A DNA stretch of 8,030 nt from Chitinivibrionales bacterium. Lineage in GTDB: Bacteria > Fibrobacterota > Chitinivibrionia > Chitinivibrionales > JANQEN01. Each line of letters starts with the position of its first letter. The first letter of the stretch is position 1. The stretch spans positions 1-8,030 of the forward strand of contig JAUVGS010000077.1 of NCBI GenBank assembly GCA_030593665.1, read 5' to 3'. The notes beneath the pieces were generated by a model. It saw nothing but the letters and a program-made list of their open reading frames with translations, searched no databases and was not told the origin of the DNA. Positions 6,036 to 8,030 of the stretch are shown here, piece after piece. A program made the translations under genes and the position numbers.

Positions 6036-6878
6036 ATGGAGATCCAAAAACTTGGTGGTCTTAGAATCACCAGTACCCAGAAAAAGCTCACAGGCACACT
6101 CCGGAAAACCAATGAAGCCCTTTCCAAAATTCTGGAAAAGCTGGCCAATGCCAAGCGCATTAACCGTGCATCTGATGACGCTGCCGGGCTAGCTGTAGCT
6201 GAACAATTATCCACACAGGTCAGAGGATTCAAGATGGCATCCCGGAATGTATCGGATGCCATGTCCGCACTTAATATCGCAGACGGAGCTTCAAATGAGA
6301 TAGGCAGTATGCTTCAGCGACAGCGGGAACTTGCCTTGCAGGCCCGCAATGATACTCTTACCGATGACCAGCGTCAGCAAATCGATGTGGAGTACCAGAA
6401 TCTTACCCAGGAGATTGACAGAATTGCCGGAGGAACCCAGTTCAATACTCAGACAGTAGCAAATAACCAGGAGCTTGCATCGGGAAATGCCCAGATTCAG
6501 GCAGGGCCTAATGCCGGTGATACCGTAACACTACCCAGTGTAGATATGACCGCAGTCGGCCTTGGTGTCAATGGTACTTCCATTGCCGATGCAGCATCAG
6601 CAGGTAACGCCCTGGCAGCAATTGATAATGCTATAGATACTATGGGTACGCAACGTGCGACTATCGGTGCAATGACAAACCGGCTTGAATCGACCCAGAA
6701 TAATCTTATGGTTGCCGAGGTAAACACAACTGCGGCGGAATCGATTCTCAGGGATCAGGATATGGCAATGGGTATTGCGGAAATGACCAAAAACCGTCTC
6801 TTGCAGGAGACCGGAATGCGTGCATTCCAGCGGTTTAATGAAATCAGCGGGAACCATATTTTAGGATTATTGCAGTAA
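6036..6878 (+). CDS. fliC: Flagellin
   Basis: This is the structural subunit of the flagellar filament, exported through the flagellar type III system. It has 280 residues, short for a flagellin. The N-terminal D0/D1 part shows RINRASDDAAGLAVAEQL (41-58), QRQRELALQARNDT (94-107) and LTQEIDRIAGGTQFN (123-137). The C-terminal part shows NNLMVAEVNTTAAES (222-236), RDQDMAMGIAEMTKNRLLQ (239-257) and the terminal ILGLLQ. Only about 40-60 residues lie between, including QIQAGPNAGDTV (153-164), so there is essentially no surface D2/D3 domain. The extreme N-terminus (MEIQKLGGLRITSTQ) lacks the usual INTN motif and carries more charge than usual. A sigma-28-type promoter and strong ribosome site precede it, a terminator follows, and its likely chaperone gene fliS is next. 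Family assignment is certain; whether it is the main or a minor filament protein is unknown. Confidence 0.96.
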   Translation: MEIQKLGGLRITSTQKKLTGTLRKTNEALSKILEKLANAKRINRASDDAAGLAVAEQLSTQVRGFKMASRNVSDAMSALNIADGASNEIGSMLQRQRELALQARNDTLTDDQRQQIDVEYQNLTQEIDRIAGGTQFNTQTVANNQELASGNAQIQAGPNAGDTVTLPSVDMTAVGLGVNGTSIADAASAGNALAAIDNAIDTMGTQRATIGAMTNRLESTQNNLMVAEVNTTAAESILRDQDMAMGIAEMTKNRLLQETGMRAFQRFNEISGNHILGLLQ

Positions 6879-6934
6879 GAATATATATATAGTGTTGTGG
6901 TTGTATTTTCTCATGGAGAGATAAACATGTGCCA

Positions 6935-6966
6935 GGGATGGATACCATGTATTCATCCCATTTTTT
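6935..6966 (+). terminator. Intrinsic terminator between flagellin and fliS
   Basis: GGGATGGATA (6935-6944), loop CCATG and TATTCATCCC (6950-6959) form a 10-pair stem with one G-U pair, followed after one A by six T's (6961-6966). It is the best terminator in the window. Since fliS starts only 21 bases later and shows no promoter of its own, fliS is probably made by partial read-through. Confidence 0.85.
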
Positions 6967-6987
6967 ATTATGGTGTGAAGATAGCCT

Positions 6988-7338
6988 ATGAAATTTACAG
7001 AACCCCAAGTCGCTCAGCATTATACCAGAATGCAGATAGAGACTGCGTCCCGCCAGAAACAGCTTACCATGCTGCATGTAAAATGTGTGCAGTTGATACA
7101 TATAGGCATGATTGAATCCGGGATTGAAAAAAGGTTGATTCTGGATAAGGCGCAGAATATCCTTGCCCAGTTTCAGGCAGCTCTCCGCATGGAAGATGAC
7201 GTCTCAGATGGACTTTTCTATACCTATGATTATACCTATGTGCTTTTAGAGCGTGGTCAGATTGACGATTGCAGAAAAGCTATTCAGATCATGAGTATTG
7301 TTCGTGATACGTTTAGAGAGTTGTTGTTGAGTTTATAA
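6988..7338 (+). CDS. fliS: Flagellar export chaperone FliS
   Basis: FliS binds the C-terminal D0 segment of flagellin in the cytoplasm, preventing premature polymerisation before export. The 116-residue length suits the family (about 120-135). Family features are YTRMQIETASRQKQLTMLH (12-30), the segment that begins helix 1 (YxxxQIETASPxxLxxML in relatives), the helix IEKRLILDKAQNILAQFQAAL (46-66), and LFYTYDYTYVLLERGQIDD (76-94), matching the LYxLYDYM region. The Pro usual in ETASP is Arg22 here. The ribosome site is modest (GAAG, 7 bases before the ATG). The gene directly follows flagellin and its terminator. Downstream, transposase debris begins 9 bases after the stop, but the C-terminus looks complete. 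Confidence 0.93.
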   Translation: MKFTEPQVAQHYTRMQIETASRQKQLTMLHVKCVQLIHIGMIESGIEKRLILDKAQNILAQFQAALRMEDDVSDGLFYTYDYTYVLLERGQIDDCRKAIQIMSIVRDTFRELLLSL

Positions 7339-7346
7339 TTATTCCA

Positions 7347-7682
7347 TTATTTGTATAGTTTTGAAAAAGATACTTGTGTACCATTACACAACGCTGCAAA
7401 TACGCCCACTTGACCGTTATCAACTTTACCAAGGTTTCCTAACCATTGTCGGCTTACGCCAACTGATTCCTTTCCTTTTTTTGCAAAATCACTTTCATCA
7501 ATTAAAAAACCTGCATTATGTCTATCACCAATCAAAGCATTGGCATCTTGTGCAACTTGATCCATTACTGCTCTTGCAGACCATTTCGAGTCTGTGGCAA
7601 ATTGTTGAAGCTCTTGGTGGTCTGCTTGGGTTACGACCTCGGACATACGTTCCATGTTTTTACGATTCCCAGCCTGCATCAA
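7347..7682 (-). pseudogene. IS701-family transposase remnant (N-terminal and central fragment)
   Basis: About 111 residues resemble IS701-family DDE transposases: RKNMERMSEVV, the ARAVMDQVAQDANALIGD segment, then FLIDESDFAKKGKESVGVSRQW, which holds the first catalytic Asp in the LIDESGF-type motif, and GKVDNGQVGVFAALCNGTQVS. Relatives exceed 380 residues, so this is a fragment. Downstream, homology fades at SFSKLYK and a stop, and the other catalytic residues are absent. Upstream, the frame stays open to about 7700 (LPGYRALMQAG...) and then meets a TAA at 7701-7703, with no complete N-terminus. No terminal inverted repeats are visible. It lies antisense to, and 9 bases beyond, fliS. Non-functional relic. 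Confidence 0.82.
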
Positions 7683-7996
7683 TGCACGATAGCCAGGCAG
7701 TTATTCCACTGGCTCAAATGACTGATGAAAGAGTAACAAATCTATATGATCTTATGGATGCCGCTTATGACTCAAAAGAGATACATGAAATGTCGGAAAG
7801 GCTAAACCATGTACCGATAATAGATTCAAATAAACGAAAAGGCGATAAAAAGGTGATGGCGCATTTAATGTTTGGAATAATTGCAATGACAGCAGATCAA
7901 TTATTTAGTACCTTACAGATTGCTTTCTTGTTTTTTAGGTATTGGTTACAAATTTATTTGTTACAATACTTTATTCCGAATGTTTTCTTCGGTTAG
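7676..7996 (+). pseudogene. IS4/IS5-superfamily DDE transposase remnant (C-terminal part, internally deleted)
   Basis: In the frame running through 7676-7996, the residues ASMHDSQAVIPLAQMTDERV, then NLYDLMDAAYDSKEI, LNHVPIID and KKVMAHLMFGIIAMTADQLF match the C-terminal half of a DDE_Tnp_1-type transposase. Full-length relatives have roughly 35-45 residues between the VPIID(S/P)N segment and KVMAHLMFG, including the ERVNxxLKD region with the catalytic Glu. Here IIDSNKRKGDKKVMAHLMFG joins them directly (near 7831-7850), so that part was deleted in frame. The N-terminal half is missing: upstream of about 7676 the frame stays open by chance through the antisense strand of the IS701 relic. After TADQLF (7906) the AT-rich, Phe-rich tail to the TAG at 7994 looks non-homologous. 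Bases 7997-8030 show nothing recognisable. Confidence 0.8.
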
Positions 7997-8030
7997 AAAG
8001 GACTCTGATAAGGAACTTACTTGCGGGTTT

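Noticed and set aside
6881..6893. AT dinucleotide run after the flagellin stop as a promoter or phase-variable repeat.
   Set aside because: Too short, and no -35 element or role could be supported.
6497..7101. Minus-strand and short plus-strand ORFs across the 3' end of flagellin and the fliS leader.
   Set aside because: They are shadows of flagellin and fliS, and the plus-strand one starting at 6897 runs through the terminator hairpin and into fliS in another frame.
7940..7970. Repeated GTTACAA motif near the window end as possible IS terminus.
   Set aside because: Two short direct copies in AT-rich sequence, not inverted and not matched at the other end of the relics.
7361..7996. A 211-codon plus-strand ORF that could be taken for a hypothetical protein.
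   Set aside because: Its first 105 or so codons are the antisense of the IS701-family relic and the rest is a deleted transposase fragment; there is no ribosome site or coherent fold.

Overview
The window reads as chromosomal DNA from a flagellated Gram-negative bacterium with an outer membrane. It holds lpxB (lipid A synthesis), a probable lipoprotein, a flagellin behind a sigma-28-type promoter, and fliS. A large Hanks-type Ser/Thr kinase fused to TPRs, an S41-type lipoprotein and moderate GC would suit a Fibrobacterota/Chitinispirillia-like or other FCB-side lineage. That placement is a guess from gene style; no marker in the window settles it.

Layout. 1-2002 (+) is the 3' part of a membrane-anchored Ser/Thr kinase: the end of the kinase domain, one TM helix, a jelly-roll-like domain and a long TPR array. 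A small membrane-protein gene (2010-2249, -) converges on it. A short divergent intergenic region (2250-2376) leads into a co-directional block on the + strand: a PHP-domain phosphoesterase (2377-3231), a 33-codon ORF (3241-3342), lpxB (3411-4568), and an S41/CtpA-like lipoprotein overlapping lpxB by 4 bases (4565-5815). A palindrome plus T-run, A/T tracts and a sigma-28-type promoter precede a short flagellin gene (6036-6878), followed by a strong intrinsic terminator and fliS (6988-7338). From 9 bases after the fliS stop to near the window end lie two decayed transposase fragments from different IS families, in opposite orientation and almost abutting near 7675-7700.

How the genes work together. 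FliS is the cytoplasmic chaperone for flagellin, so fliC-fliS is a functional pair, split by a terminator that probably sets their ratio. LpxB makes the lipid A disaccharide at the inner membrane. The protein translationally coupled to it looks like an S41 protease that has lost its catalytic Ser and Lys, so it may act as a binding or scaffold lipoprotein. The IS relics mark a degraded insertion site at the end of the flagellar pair.

I see no tRNA, rRNA, CRISPR array or intact mobile element. The most distinctive items are the inactive-looking S41 lipoprotein tied to lpxB, the kinase/jelly-roll/TPR fusion, and a possible homopolymer frameshift at the start of the PHP gene. I see no convincing undescribed multi-gene system.
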